46,238 nucleotides of DNA from SpSt-1165 sp964391725 (GCA_964391725.1 CAYMNB010000018.1:1-46238); one strand, 5' to 3'. Counted from the stretch's first letter, positions 1-8,925 are shown. Translations and numbers: made by a program. The notes: generated by a model not told the origin, from the letters alone.

Positions 1-55
1 AGTCCGGCCGGCCCGGTTCCTGTCATCCTGAGCGTCCATCTCGCGCAGCGAGATA
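1..55. repeat. Terminal direct repeat, left copy (assembly overlap)
   Basis: These 55 bases are identical to 46184-46238. The same length of 55 recurs as the duplicated sequence flanking the N gap (32296-32350 and 32451-32505), which points to an assembler k-mer of 55. Identical ends of k-mer length are what a circular molecule gives when it is written out linearly. They would also arise if the contig broke inside two copies of a dispersed repeat, and this stretch does lie in such a repeat. Confidence 0.85.
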
Positions 56-165
56 GCGAAGGATCTCACTGGACGCCAGGAGATTCTTCGAGCTGCTCCC
101 TTCGGGAGCGGACGCTCTCAGAATGACATTCCCGGCGAAGCGGGGTTTTCGGCCGCGCCTATAGG
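1..165 (+). mobile_element. MITE-like structured element, copy A (left part cut by contig end)
   Basis: The 108-bp core is at 21-128. Its outer stem pairs 21-37 with 110-128 (two-base bulge). Inside are three hairpins: 38-54 (ATCTCGC-GCA-GCGAGAT), 58-67 with 80-89, and 95-109 (GCTCCC-TTC-GGGAGC). The right flank ends in TTTTCGGCCGCGCCTATAGG. Joined to the contig end (46163-46238) it forms a 186-bp element with matching terminal inverted repeats, close to the 184 bp of the copy at 43757-43940. No transposase is encoded, so any movement would need one from elsewhere. Confidence 0.7.
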
Positions 166-449
166 CGTCCTACCCGTTGCACCACGCGCAATCACCATGG
201 CTGTGAATCAGAGCAACTGATTTCAGGTTTCTGGCAGGGGACTGGCGAACACTGCCCTTCGTCCTCATCGCATATGGGCGCCAGTTCTCTATCGGTGCCG
301 TACTCTCCAATGGGCCTGTCCTCCCGGAGCGCGTCCTATAGCCCCGGCACAACCCCCCGCGATAAGGGGTGCCTGTTGTCCGTTGGGCGCCAAAGGCTGC
401 AGACCCAGCAGCTCGCAGGTATGGGCACCCCACGCCCTAGCCGAGGCTG
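166..449. other. Intergenic leader upstream of the EPS locus
   Basis: This is about 284 bp between the structured element and the first EPS gene. No convincing ORF is seen on either strand, since the open frames are short and unlike any family. No promoter with good -35 and -10 boxes was recognised. If the molecule is circular, the promoter for the EPS genes should lie here or before the element at the other contig end. Confidence 0.4.
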
Positions 450-2609
450 ATGCAGCAGGAGATGTTCCGCCGGTCATTGCTTGGAAGGGATCAACACGTG
501 ATAGCGGAAGAGCAGGTCGAGATCGTCAAGGAACGAGTGTGGTTGCAGGAATACATCCAGGTGCTCAATCGCTGGAAATGGCTCTTTGGAGGCACGTTCG
601 TAGCGGTGCTCCTGTTTGCCGGGCTCTGGGTACTCTTCTGCACCCCTCTATATCGTGCCGAGGCAAAGTTGCTCATTGAGAGCAGCCAGCGAGCCACCCC
701 TTCGCCGCTGATGGCGTTGGAGGCCCTGGGCGGTGGCTTTTTGGATGGCATGTCCGGCCTTTCTGCCAGTGCGAGCATAGAGACACAGCTCGAGCGCCTC
801 AAGTCGCGCACCATCATGGAACCGGCGGAAAAGAGATTAGGGATTCGCGATATCTCGCGAATCCCTAAGGTTTCCTTTGAGAATATCAAAGGAACCAGCA
901 TCATCGCAGTCGCCTGTCTGTCGCCAGATAGCAAGTTGGCGCTTAAGTACGTTCAGATCATCACTGACGAGTACATCAAGCAGAGCCTGAAGGACAAGCG
1001 CAAGTCCCTGGATGATGCACTCGCACTCGCCAATAAAGAGCTTGCGGACGCCACCGCAACACTCAAACAGGCCGAAGACGCCTTGGCACAGTTACACGAA
1101 CGCCAGGGCATTGCCAGTGTCGACGGCGGGACATCCGCAGCTTTGGTTCAACGCCAATTGGCTCAGACCGAGGCGGTCAATGAGCTCAAAGGCTCTGTTG
1201 CGGCCACGCGTGCGCAGGTGAACCGCCTGCGTCGCGAACTGGCCTCCAAGCACGATTTTGTGGTTAGCACGCAGACAATACGGCGCAATCCCATTGTGGA
1301 TGGCTTGCGCGTTCAACTCAGCGACTTGCGGGCAGAACGTAGCAAGATGCTGGAGAAGTACCAATCCGACAGCCGGAAAGTGCAAGACATCGATGCCAAG
1401 ATCAGCGGTATCGAGAGCCAACTGGAGCAGGAAGTCGAGCGGGTCGTGGGTGAGGAGACCATGGTGGAGCCTCTGGAGGCCGATCTGCGGCTACAACTGG
1501 TCCGGGCAGAGGTGCAACTGATCAGCCAAACGGAAGCCGCGGCGGTCGCCGAGGCGGCTCTCGCGCAATTGCAGGAGCAAGTCGACAAACTACCCGTACA
1601 GCTACGGCGCGCGGTAAGTGCGCAGCGTGAGGTCAAGATCGCCGATGACAAGTACCTGGCCTTGGTGGCCCATAAACAGGATCTGGACGTCCGGCTGGCC
1701 GGCATACTGCCGGGTGCGGTCATCTTCGAGAGCGCGGCCATTGATCCAAAGCCCGTCAAACCGAAGAAGCGAGATGCACTGATATTGGCCATCATCATGG
1801 GGGGTATGCTGTCTGTATTGGTGGTCTGTGTTGCGAATGCGCTGGGGGACCGCTTCAACTCCGTGAAGGAAATCGAGCGACTGCTTCGGCTGCCCGTGCT
1901 CTCCATCGTCCCCCGGGTGGCACCTGGTGCCCCCATTCCCATGGCCGGCAAAGTGACGGAGCCCTCGTTTCGCGAGAGCTTTCGAACTCTTTGTTCTGTG
2001 CTGAGCTTGAAGGCAGCACAACGCCCCATAACCTCGGCGATGGTGGTGGCAGGCCACGTTGGTGCCGGCAAGACGACGGCGGCACTGAACTTGGCCATTG
2101 CCTTCGCCGAGACAGGCCGCCGTACTATCCTGGTTGATGCCAATCTGCGCAGCCCCGCCATCCACACCGCCCTGGGCCTCAATAACGAGGTTGGTCTGGC
2201 ACAGTGCATCGCAGGAACCGTTGCGCCCTCCGAGGCTCTCCAACGTATCGACGTCGATCGGCATCCCTTGACCGTCCTGACTGCGGGTCTGGCGCCAGAC
2301 AATCCGGAGGCACTACTGACCTCGCAAGGGGCCCCCGGGGTACTGGCGGACTTGACGCAACGGGCCGATATGGTCGTCATCGACATGCCCGGTAGCCTGT
2401 TGGCCGCAGTGAGCTGGATCGTCTCAGAGAGTTGCGACGCAGTGGTCCCCGTCGTAGATCTGGAAACAACGAGACGGAGTGTAGCCATGCAGTTGGTCGA
2501 TACCATTAGGAATAACGGCGGTCATATCCCCGGTATCGTGACCAATCGCGTTCGCCGACCCTCTGCGGCGCTCCAGGACTTCGACTACTCTGAATTCCAT
2601 ACACACTAA
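450..2609 (+). CDS. Wzc-like polysaccharide co-polymerase / BY-kinase-like ATPase
   Basis: Polysaccharide co-polymerase of the inner membrane that sets chain length and couples Wzy polymerisation to export. The N-terminal Wzz domain has a transmembrane helix near residues 47-67 and a long periplasmic coiled coil (about 180-430). A second helix follows PKPVKPKK (about 445-465). The cytoplasmic ATPase has Walker A GHVGAGKTT, Walker A' VDANLR and Walker B VVIDMPG. Two features differ from classical Wzc. The A' motif has Asn where DxDxR kinases have the second Asp, and the tail has one Tyr (DFDYSEFHTH) instead of a Tyr cluster. It may be a weak kinase or only an ATPase. The start is uncertain: GTG at 498 has a better Shine-Dalgarno (GGAAGGGA, 7-nt spacer). 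It is followed 16 bp later by the glucuronokinase gene. Confidence 0.88.
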   Translation: MQQEMFRRSLLGRDQHVIAEEQVEIVKERVWLQEYIQVLNRWKWLFGGTFVAVLLFAGLWVLFCTPLYRAEAKLLIESSQRATPSPLMALEALGGGFLDGMSGLSASASIETQLERLKSRTIMEPAEKRLGIRDISRIPKVSFENIKGTSIIAVACLSPDSKLALKYVQIITDEYIKQSLKDKRKSLDDALALANKELADATATLKQAEDALAQLHERQGIASVDGGTSAALVQRQLAQTEAVNELKGSVAATRAQVNRLRRELASKHDFVVSTQTIRRNPIVDGLRVQLSDLRAERSKMLEKYQSDSRKVQDIDAKISGIESQLEQEVERVVGEETMVEPLEADLRLQLVRAEVQLISQTEAAAVAEAALAQLQEQVDKLPVQLRRAVSAQREVKIADDKYLALVAHKQDLDVRLAGILPGAVIFESAAIDPKPVKPKKRDALILAIIMGGMLSVLVVCVANALGDRFNSVKEIERLLRLPVLSIVPRVAPGAPIPMAGKVTEPSFRESFRTLCSVLSLKAAQRPITSAMVVAGHVGAGKTTAALNLAIAFAETGRRTILVDANLRSPAIHTALGLNNEVGLAQCIAGTVAPSEALQRIDVDRHPLTVLTAGLAPDNPEALLTSQGAPGVLADLTQRADMVVIDMPGSLLAAVSWIVSESCDAVVPVVDLETTRRSVAMQLVDTIRNNGGHIPGIVTNRVRRPSAALQDFDYSEFHTH

Positions 2610-2625
2610 ACGGGTAGTTTCAGCG

Positions 2626-3672
2626 ATGAAGATGGATCGCATCATCAAGAAGGTAGGGGCCAGGGTAAGTCTACTCGGTAACCCTTCGGATGCGTTCTTC
2701 GGGAAAACCTTATCGTGTCTCATAGGCAATTTCGACGCAGAAGTCTGGATAGAAGATAGTCGTCAAGTCCGGATCGTCCCCAACCATCGGCTGGAACCTC
2801 TTTCGTTCGCTTCTCTCGGCGAGCTAAGACATGTCATACGCACCGATGGGTACTATGGTGGTACGCGTCTCATCCTGGCAACCTGCAAGGTCTTCAGCGA
2901 CTACTGCGATGCGTCCGGACTGCAGTTGCCGGGACGGAACTTCGCCATAGGCTATGACACGGCCATTCCTCGCCAGGTTGGCCTGGCGGGCTCCAGCGCG
3001 ATCGTTACCTGTGCCTTGCGTGGCTTGATGGAGTTTTTTGGCCTCTCAGCGCGCGACATCTCCAAGGCAATGCAGGCGACGTTAGCGTTGAGCGTTGAGG
3101 CCGACGAGCTGGACATCCCTGCGGGCCTGCAGGATCGTGTTGTACAGATCTACGGTGGGCTGCTTTACATGGACTTCGGGGCCGACCAGATGCGCCGCGA
3201 GGGGCATGGGACGTATGAGAAGCTGGACCTGGCTGTCTTGCCATCCCTGTACCTGGCCTACGCTTCCAAAGGCAGCGAATCCGGGCGCGCCCATCGTCCC
3301 ATTCGGGCGCGCTGGGAGCAAGGGGACACAGAGATCTGTCAGGCGATGGAGCATATCGCCGGATGTGCCGAACGGGGCAGGGCGGCGCTGCTTGCCGGCG
3401 ACCACACAGCCTTTGGGCGGCTAATGGATGAAAATCTCCAGGCGCGGCTGCGCATCTACGGTCACGATGTCCTCGATGAACGATACGCCAGGACTGTGGA
3501 GATGATTCAGATCGCTCACCGGCAGGGCCTGGTGGCTCAGTTCGCCGGATCTGGAGGTGCTGTCGTCGGCATCTGTGCTCGCGACAAGTTTGAGCCGTTG
3601 CGTCGAGAGATGGCGGCCGCCGGATTCGGGTGTTGTCTGGTTGCTCCCATGGAGATACGGGAAGACGGATAG
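2626..3672 (+). CDS. Glucuronokinase-like GHMP sugar kinase
   Basis: Likely phosphorylates free D-glucuronate at C1 to glucuronate-1-phosphate, a precursor of UDP-glucuronate. The substrate is inferred from resemblance to plant glucuronokinase (EC 2.7.1.43). Shared stretches include ARVSLLGNPSDAFFGKT (residues 12-28), GYYGG (75-79), DTAIPRQVGLAGSSAIV (111-127, the GHMP phosphate loop), GLQDRVVQIYGG and a C-terminal FAGSGGAVV. At 348 residues it is a full-length single-domain GHMP kinase. It starts 16 bp after the co-polymerase gene and is probably cotranscribed. A UDP-sugar pyrophosphorylase partner is not next to it; the nucleotidyltransferase domain at 18813-21509 is the only candidate in the window. 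Another substrate in the same subfamily is possible. Confidence 0.85.
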   Translation: MKMDRIIKKVGARVSLLGNPSDAFFGKTLSCLIGNFDAEVWIEDSRQVRIVPNHRLEPLSFASLGELRHVIRTDGYYGGTRLILATCKVFSDYCDASGLQLPGRNFAIGYDTAIPRQVGLAGSSAIVTCALRGLMEFFGLSARDISKAMQATLALSVEADELDIPAGLQDRVVQIYGGLLYMDFGADQMRREGHGTYEKLDLAVLPSLYLAYASKGSESGRAHRPIRARWEQGDTEICQAMEHIAGCAERGRAALLAGDHTAFGRLMDENLQARLRIYGHDVLDERYARTVEMIQIAHRQGLVAQFAGSGGAVVGICARDKFEPLRREMAAAGFGCCLVAPMEIREDG

Positions 3673-4053
3673 CCAAGAGGAGAGGCGGCCGAGTCTCCCG
3701 TCGATCCGGGATGTGCCGGCCAAGCGCGTGTTTCACGCCAGGGAGAGGCGGTGCCCTGACCCCAAGTCCGGCTCCTGCAAAACGTGGGTCTCCCACCGCC
3801 GCCGGCAGGGAACGGTGGTTTGTGTGGACGGCCCCGGGGCCCTCTGGGGCCGCCGCCCCGGCCCCTTGCTCGGGGCGGATGGGGGATGTAGAATGCTGTC
3901 GTTGGGTTGCAAGGGCGTTTTGCTGTAACTGTCACAGTGCTCTCGCGTTCAGGCCTCCACGGTGGTTCGCGTGAAGAGAGATCGAGGTCCGAAAATGAGT
4001 GGCAACCAGTGACATCGGCCTCTCCCTCAGAAGGAGACGCGTGCGCTGCCCCG
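3673..4053. other. Intergenic region before the flippase gene
   Basis: About 380 bp without a convincing gene. Very GC-rich inverted repeats lie at about 3829-3866 (GGGGCCG/CGGCCCC arms). A weak sigma70-like promoter could be TTGCTC (3866-3871), a 17-bp spacer and TAGAAT (3889-3894). The frame of the flippase stays open upstream to 3907, but that extension looks unlike coding sequence. Confidence 0.35.
3866..3894 (+). promoter_or_regulatory. Possible sigma70-type promoter for the wzx block
   Basis: The -35 TTGCTC (3/6 to consensus) and -10 TAGAAT (5/6) are separated by 17 bp. It lies about 160 bp upstream of the flippase start, right after a GC-rich hairpin region. The -35 match is poor, so this is only a candidate. 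Confidence 0.25.
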
Positions 4054-5367
4054 ATGCATTCCCTGTCATTCCGGCAGAACTTCTCCTGGGTTCTCGTGGC
4101 GAACGTCATATATGCGGGTTGCCAGTGGGGTGTCGTGGTTGTTTTCACCAAACTCGGCAATGCGGTAATGCTTGGCCAGTATGCTCTGGGTTTGGCCTTG
4201 ACGGCACCGGTTATCGCGTTTGCCAATCTGCAACTCCGGGCCGTCTTTGTCACCGACGTCGAGGGCAAAGTCCGCTTCTGCGATTACCTTGGCCTCCGTA
4301 TCATCTGCTCAACGCTGGCGCTCTTGCTGATCGCCGGCCTTGCGATTGCCCTCGGATATCGGCTGGAGACGGCGCTCATCATTGTCGTCGTGGGCATTTC
4401 CAAGGCCTTTGAGACCCTGAGCGACATTCTCTATGGGCTCCTGCAGCGTCGCGAGCGCATGGACCTGATGGCCAAGTCGCTCATTACCAAGGGTCTCATG
4501 TCTCTTGGCGCCCTGGGGCTCGGTGTCTACCTGACCGGCAGCGCACTATGGGGCACGATGGCGTTGGCGGTTGTCATGGGGTTGCGTCTGCTGTTTTATG
4601 ATGTCAGAAACGCCTCGCTGATGCTGCCGGATGAGCCTCGCCTCCGCACGAAATGGATGGCCGACTTGCTCGGTGGGGGGCAAGCCTTCGTCCCCCGGTT
4701 TGACGTACCCACCATGCGCGGGCTGTTTCTGAAGGCCCTGCCTATTGGGGTGGCCATGTTCTTGGTCTCTCTCAATAGCAGTATCCCGCGGTATTTCGTG
4801 GAACGCTGCTGTGGCGAAGCTGCGCTGGGCGTCTTTGCGGCGCTGGCCTACATACAAATCGCAGCGGGAACGGTGGTCTCTGCTTTGGGGGAAGCGGCAA
4901 CTCCGCGTCTGGCCAAGTACTACGTAGGCCAGACAAGGGGTGGATATCTGAAGCTCCTTGGCAAGTTACTGGGTATCGTTGCCCTGCTGGGCCTCGCAGG
5001 TATCGCCGTGGCCTGGCTGGGGGGGAGGCAGTTGCTAACGCTCATTTACCAGGCCGAGTACGGCGAGCGAGCGGATGTATTCCTATGGTTGATGATAGCC
5101 GCCGGCATCACCTACCTAGGAAGTATTCTCGGTCGCGGAGCCACGGCAACGGGGGCTTTCCAGCGTTTCACCATTCCCTACCTGCTGCTGACCATCACCA
5201 CCGGGGTACTATCCCTTGTGCTGGTGCCTCGCTATGGCCTGATCGGCGCCGCATGGGCAGTCTGCGGCAGTGCGCTGGCCAGTTGCCTGACCCCCCTGTT
5301 CATCATCGTTCGGACAATGGGAGATCGTAATGAGCCGTCTACGAAGGATGGCGTTGGAGAACTATGA
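4054..5367 (+). CDS. Wzx-like polysaccharide flippase (MOP superfamily)
   Basis: Inner-membrane flippase that would move the lipid-linked repeat unit to the periplasm. The protein is almost entirely hydrophobic, with about 12 membrane segments. It begins FRQNFSWVLVANVIYAGCQWG, followed by TKLGNAVMLGQYALGLALTAP, which is the layout of bacterial polysaccharide-transport membrane proteins. With the ATG at 4054 it has 437 residues, normal for the family. The start was chosen because the first helix follows directly; the upstream AAGGAG (4031-4036) is 17 nt away, rather far, so translation may begin at a GTG near 4009. The end overlaps the next gene by 38 bp, indicating translational coupling. Confidence 0.88.
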   Translation: MHSLSFRQNFSWVLVANVIYAGCQWGVVVVFTKLGNAVMLGQYALGLALTAPVIAFANLQLRAVFVTDVEGKVRFCDYLGLRIICSTLALLLIAGLAIALGYRLETALIIVVVGISKAFETLSDILYGLLQRRERMDLMAKSLITKGLMSLGALGLGVYLTGSALWGTMALAVVMGLRLLFYDVRNASLMLPDEPRLRTKWMADLLGGGQAFVPRFDVPTMRGLFLKALPIGVAMFLVSLNSSIPRYFVERCCGEAALGVFAALAYIQIAAGTVVSALGEAATPRLAKYYVGQTRGGYLKLLGKLLGIVALLGLAGIAVAWLGGRQLLTLIYQAEYGERADVFLWLMIAAGITYLGSILGRGATATGAFQRFTIPYLLLTITTGVLSLVLVPRYGLIGAAWAVCGSALASCLTPLFIIVRTMGDRNEPSTKDGVGEL

Positions 5368-6061
5368 CGAGCATTATGCTCGTGTCAATGCCGGAGGTAT
5401 CCCTAACGGCCCCGGACGCCCCAGGGCACTTGAACTCATGTACGGAGACCTGATGAAGGGTCTGCCCGCAGGCAGCCGTGTCCTGGATTTGGGTTGTGGC
5501 AGTGGCGCGTTCTTGCAGTGGTTGGCAAGCCATGCGGGCATTCGGGCCGTGGGCGTAGATGTCTGCGAAAATCAAGTGGCCTATGCCCGGCGGCAGGTCC
5601 CCGAGGCCGAGGTCTTGTGTGTCGAAGGCCTGGAGTACCTGAGACAAGCCCCCGGGCCCTTTGGGGGCATCTTCTGCATCGACATGCTGGAGCATCTTCC
5701 AGACCTCGATGACTGCCTGGAATGTGTTGAAGAGGCCTGGAAGGCGCTAGAGCCGGGGGGCTTCTTCTGTTGCCGGACCCCCAATGCCGCCAGTCTGCTG
5801 GGCAGTTACGGACGCTATATGGACTTAACACACGAGCGGGTATTCACCAGCACATCCCTATTGCAGCTCATGCACCTCGGTGGTTTCACGGAGGCCAAAG
5901 TACTCTCCTTCCGTGCGCCGCACTTGAGTGGCAAGGTACGGCTGGCACTAGAACGCGCTCTTCACCGTGCCGTTTTCGCGCTCTGCGGCCGCGGCTTGGA
6001 GCGCGTCTTCACAGGCAATGTCTATGTCATAGGATTCAAGCAGTTAGGACCAGATTCATGA
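5330..6061 (+). CDS. Class I SAM-dependent methyltransferase
   Basis: Small cytoplasmic methyltransferase that probably methylates a sugar or sugar nucleotide of the EPS. Motif I is VLDLGCGSGAFL (about residues 50-61). The acidic residue ending strand 2 is in GVDVCENQV, and motif IV is GIFCIDMLEHLPD, followed by LEPGGFFCCRTPN, as in Methyltransf_11/23-type enzymes. It is 243 residues and complete. The first 38 bp overlap the flippase gene, and the stop overlaps the next gene's start (ATGA at 6058-6061). This is tight operon packing. The acceptor sugar cannot be read from the sequence. An internal Met at codon 7 is an alternative start. Confidence 0.85.
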   Translation: MSRLRRMALENYDEHYARVNAGGIPNGPGRPRALELMYGDLMKGLPAGSRVLDLGCGSGAFLQWLASHAGIRAVGVDVCENQVAYARRQVPEAEVLCVEGLEYLRQAPGPFGGIFCIDMLEHLPDLDDCLECVEEAWKALEPGGFFCCRTPNAASLLGSYGRYMDLTHERVFTSTSLLQLMHLGGFTEAKVLSFRAPHLSGKVRLALERALHRAVFALCGRGLERVFTGNVYVIGFKQLGPDS

Positions 6062-7200
6062 GCCCACAGCGACCCGTCCGCATTCTGCATGTATTCGGGG
6101 GCATGGCTAGAGGTGGCGCGGAGACCTATGTGATGAACGTCCTGCGTGGCATCGACAGGACACGCTTCCGGATGGACTTCCTGGTGCATACCACCCGGGA
6201 GTGCGACTATGATGCCGAGGTTCAAAGCCTGGGCTCGTCCATCATCCACTGCCCCTTTAACTCGCAGCCCTGGCGCTACGATCGCGAGTTCAGGCGCATC
6301 CTCGCCCAGCAGGGGCCGTACGACGTCGTCCATAGCCATGTCTACACATTCAGCGGCTATGTATTGCGCGCCGCATCCCGTGCGGGGGTGCCCATCCGCA
6401 TCGCCCACAGCCACACCGACACCTCCCGCAATGATGACAGCGCCGGGCTCATAAGGCGCGGGTACATCGCACTCATGAAGAGCCTGGTCCAACGCTATGC
6501 CACACGAGGCTTTGGATGTAGCCGTAACGCCGTCGCCGCGCTCTTCGGACACGATTGGGAAAGAGACCCTCGCTGGCAGGTGCTGCCCTACACGATGGAT
6601 ATGTCGCCCTTCAGCGTGCCGGCAAAGCGCTCTGAGGTACGCGAGGAGCTGGGGATTCCCAATGAGGCCTACGTGTTGGGGCATGTGGGGAGTTTCCGCG
6701 AGGTCAAAAACCACCGCTTCCTGGTAGATGTGTTTGCCCAAACGGCCGCCCGCGCTCCGGATACCTGGCTGCTACTCGTCGGTGATGGCCCCCTGAGGCC
6801 CGATGTACACCAACAAGTGGAAGCCCTGGGGCTACAAGATCGGGTGGTCTTTGCAGGATCACGCCCGGATGTGCCGCGCCTGATGTTGGGCGGGATGGAC
6901 CTTTTTGTCTTGCCATCCCTGTATGAGGGGTTCGGCATTGTGCTCATCGAGGCGCAGGCGGCGGGGCTGCCGTGTGTGTGCTCAGATGTGATCCCTCCAG
7001 AAGTGGATGTTTTGCCGGCTCTTCTGAGGCGTCGGCAACTGTCCGCACCCGCCGCCGCATGGGCCGAGGCGATCATGGAATTGCGCGAGCAAGGTCCCAG
7101 CATTGCTCAGTCCGCTGCCTTGTCGCAGGTGATGGAAAGCCCCTTCAGCATATGCAAGGGCCTCGGTTCCCTGGAGCAAGCATATAGTGGCGCGGGATGA
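6058..7200 (+). CDS. GT4 family glycosyltransferase
   Basis: GT-B fold, retaining GT4 glycosyltransferase that adds a sugar to the growing lipid-linked unit at the cytoplasmic face. The N-terminal domain opens ILHVFGGMARGGAETYVMN, the usual acceptor-side glycine loop. The C-terminal donor domain has GHVGSFREVKNH, LLLVGDGPLRPD and the EX7E motif in EGFGIVLIEA. It has 380 residues from ATG 6058; the frame is open further upstream, but only this start gives a normal N-terminus. It overlaps the methyltransferase stop by 4 bp. The donor and linkage cannot be read from the sequence. Confidence 0.9.
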   Translation: MSPQRPVRILHVFGGMARGGAETYVMNVLRGIDRTRFRMDFLVHTTRECDYDAEVQSLGSSIIHCPFNSQPWRYDREFRRILAQQGPYDVVHSHVYTFSGYVLRAASRAGVPIRIAHSHTDTSRNDDSAGLIRRGYIALMKSLVQRYATRGFGCSRNAVAALFGHDWERDPRWQVLPYTMDMSPFSVPAKRSEVREELGIPNEAYVLGHVGSFREVKNHRFLVDVFAQTAARAPDTWLLLVGDGPLRPDVHQQVEALGLQDRVVFAGSRPDVPRLMLGGMDLFVLPSLYEGFGIVLIEAQAAGLPCVCSDVIPPEVDVLPALLRRRQLSAPAAAWAEAIMELREQGPSIAQSAALSQVMESPFSICKGLGSLEQAYSGAG

Positions 7201-7212
7201 TCCGGTGCCCGA

Positions 7213-7261
7213 CAGAATGACAGGAGCCGGGCCGGCCGAGCTCCCTGGCCGCGCTTCTAGG
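7213..7261 (-). mobile_element. Half copy of the structured element (remnant)
   Basis: AGAATGACA at 7214-7222, followed by a 39-bp GC-rich flank ending GCGCTTCTAGG, equals one end of the element found complete at 8501-8686 and 43757-43940. The other end is absent. It lies in the 118-bp space between the GT4 and FkbM genes. It is a decayed or deleted copy. Confidence 0.55.
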
Positions 7262-7318
7262 GGCAGTGGCAAGACGATACTCTGATCGCACGACGGCATT
7301 AGTACGCGGGAAGCGCCT

Positions 7319-8287
7319 ATGGCAAAGCACCTAGAATCTGCAGCCGTTCTGACTGAGGATCGTCTTCCACTGCAGACAAAGATAGGCCGGGCGCTCATCC
7401 GCAGCGGCCCCTACTTCAAAGGCCGTCGGCGTCTGGAGAAACTCCTGTCCAGGTTGGTTGCCCCTGGAGGCCACCGGGATGTGTTGTTCCGCTCCCTGGA
7501 TGGCTTTCTGATTCAGGGCGGCTCTCCGCGCGAAGGGCATATCACCGACGGGGTCTTTTGGCGTGGCAACTACGAACCGGGTACCGCGCTCTTCCTGTCC
7601 CGCTGGTTGCAGCCGGAGGATGTCCTGTTTGACATAGGTGCCCATTTTGGCTACTTCACTCTCCTTGCAGGAGTTAAGCACCCACAGATCAAGGTGGTCG
7701 CCTTTGAGCCCCATCCTCGCGTGCGAGCCGAGTTGCTACGCAACATCGAGCTCAATGACCTGCACAATGTGACGGTCCGTTCGGAGGCACTGAGTTCCGA
7801 GAATGGGGAGGCGGTGCTGTCGCAGCCAGCGAAGCATGCGGCGGCCGCCAGCACATTGGCTGCATTAGACGATCTCAGCGTGCATGAGCGCCTTGTGGTC
7901 GCGACGCGACGCCTGGATGATGTGCTCGCTGAAATCGGCCTATTCCCCGCGGTGATGAAGATCGATGTGGAGGGATGGGAAGGTCACGTCCTGCAGGGCG
8001 CCCAGGCCGTACTACAGTCGGCGGAAGCTCCGCTACTCATTCTTGAAGTCAATGAAGAGGGCGCGAGGCACACAGGCTCCAGTTGCGCGGCGTGGGTCGA
8101 GCGTCTCGCGGCGCTGGGGTATCAGTTCCTGCGGATCGACGATGCCCACAACCGGCGCGATGTCATCTTGCAGCACTGGACATGCCCCAAGATACCCGGG
8201 GGCCTGCTGCATAGCACCTTCAACATCATTGCCTATCAGCCCGCCAGACACCGGGCGCGCATCGAGACAGAGGCGACAATCCGTTAG
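7319..8287 (+). CDS. FkbM-family methyltransferase
   Basis: SAM-dependent O-methyltransferase of the FkbM family, probably methylating a sugar hydroxyl of the EPS. The FkbM pattern is clear: DVLFDIGAHFGYFTLLAG, VVAFEPHPRVRAELLRNIELN, and the late MKIDVEGWEGHVLQGA. It is 322 residues. The ATG at 7319 has GGGAAG five bases upstream. It is separated from the GT4 gene by a remnant of the structured element and from the next gene by 638 bp with a full copy, so it may end a transcription block. Confidence 0.87.
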   Translation: MAKHLESAAVLTEDRLPLQTKIGRALIRSGPYFKGRRRLEKLLSRLVAPGGHRDVLFRSLDGFLIQGGSPREGHITDGVFWRGNYEPGTALFLSRWLQPEDVLFDIGAHFGYFTLLAGVKHPQIKVVAFEPHPRVRAELLRNIELNDLHNVTVRSEALSSENGEAVLSQPAKHAAAASTLAALDDLSVHERLVVATRRLDDVLAEIGLFPAVMKIDVEGWEGHVLQGAQAVLQSAEAPLLILEVNEEGARHTGSSCAAWVERLAALGYQFLRIDDAHNRRDVILQHWTCPKIPGGLLHSTFNIIAYQPARHRARIETEATIR

Positions 8288-8925
8288 GCCGGCCATGGGG
8301 ACATCAGCAGTCCGAGGCGCATCGCGCAACCCGCCTTGCAGCCTGATCCCGGGCTCTCCGCGAGAGTTTCTCACAGTCGATGCAAAATGATGGGCTACAG
8401 GTCTCCCAGGGGGTACCGGGCCGGGAGGCTGAGCCAGGCTCGTCTGCCCATCGCACGGCCCCGGGCGCCGGTTTTCAGCAAGAGACGCTATTACCTGGCA
8501 TCTAGAAGCGCGGCCGAAAAGTCCACATCCGCATGAGAGTGTCATTCCGAGAGCGTCCGCTCCCGGTAAGAGCAGCTCGAGGAATCCCCTGGTATGCAAT
8601 GAGATTCCTCGCTGTCTCGCTGCGTGAGATGGACGCTCAGAATGACATGCGTCGGGCTGGCCGGGCTTTCCGGCCGGGACCCCAGGCTCTCTCCAGCGGC
8701 GCCCCTCCCCCCATTGGCGCATGTAGACGGATGCAAAGCACTGAACTACCGGTGCCTCTGGGTGGGCCGAGAGCAGCTCTTGGAAAGCTCGAGAGGACCG
8801 CTTCCTACCAACGCCTTGCATGCACGACAATTGGAGCGGATCGTGCCGGTATCCAACAGCACTAACGACAGTTAATCCGGGCCAGCTATACGGCATCCAC
8901 CAAGAGATAGGGAAGAGGTTATCTG
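8288..8925. other. Intergenic region with structured element, no gene seen
   Basis: 638 bp. The element copy at 8501-8686 takes up the middle. The rest (8288-8500 and 8687-8925) shows no ORF with family-like sequence on either strand. The following gene has a good ribosome site (GGGAAGAGG, 7-nt spacer). Confidence 0.5.
8501..8686 (-). mobile_element. MITE-like structured element, copy B
   Basis: The core is 8540-8647, exactly 108 bp, in the orientation opposite to copy A. Left flank TCTAGAAGCGCGGCCGAAAA, right flank ends near GGGACCCCAGG. Relative to copy A the middle hairpin reads GAGGAATC/GATTCCTC rather than GAAGGATC with its partner. Both arms changed so that pairing is kept, which supports a selected structure. 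Confidence 0.68.

Noticed and set aside
1..55. Direct terminal repeat of a phage genome
   Set aside because: No capsid, terminase, portal or lysis genes are present, and 55 bp equals the inferred k-mer. A circular plasmid-like contig explains it better.
140..200. tRNA-like 5' half on the minus strand (GGTGCAACGGGTAGGACGCC)
   Set aside because: It resembles a D-arm, but the anticodon stem region is just the palindrome CGCCTATAGGCG of the element end and no T-arm or acceptor partner follows.
1313..2506. Long minus-strand open frame (397 codons) opposite the Wzc-like gene
   Set aside because: Serine/arginine-rich shadow of a strongly coding plus strand in a GC-rich sequence.
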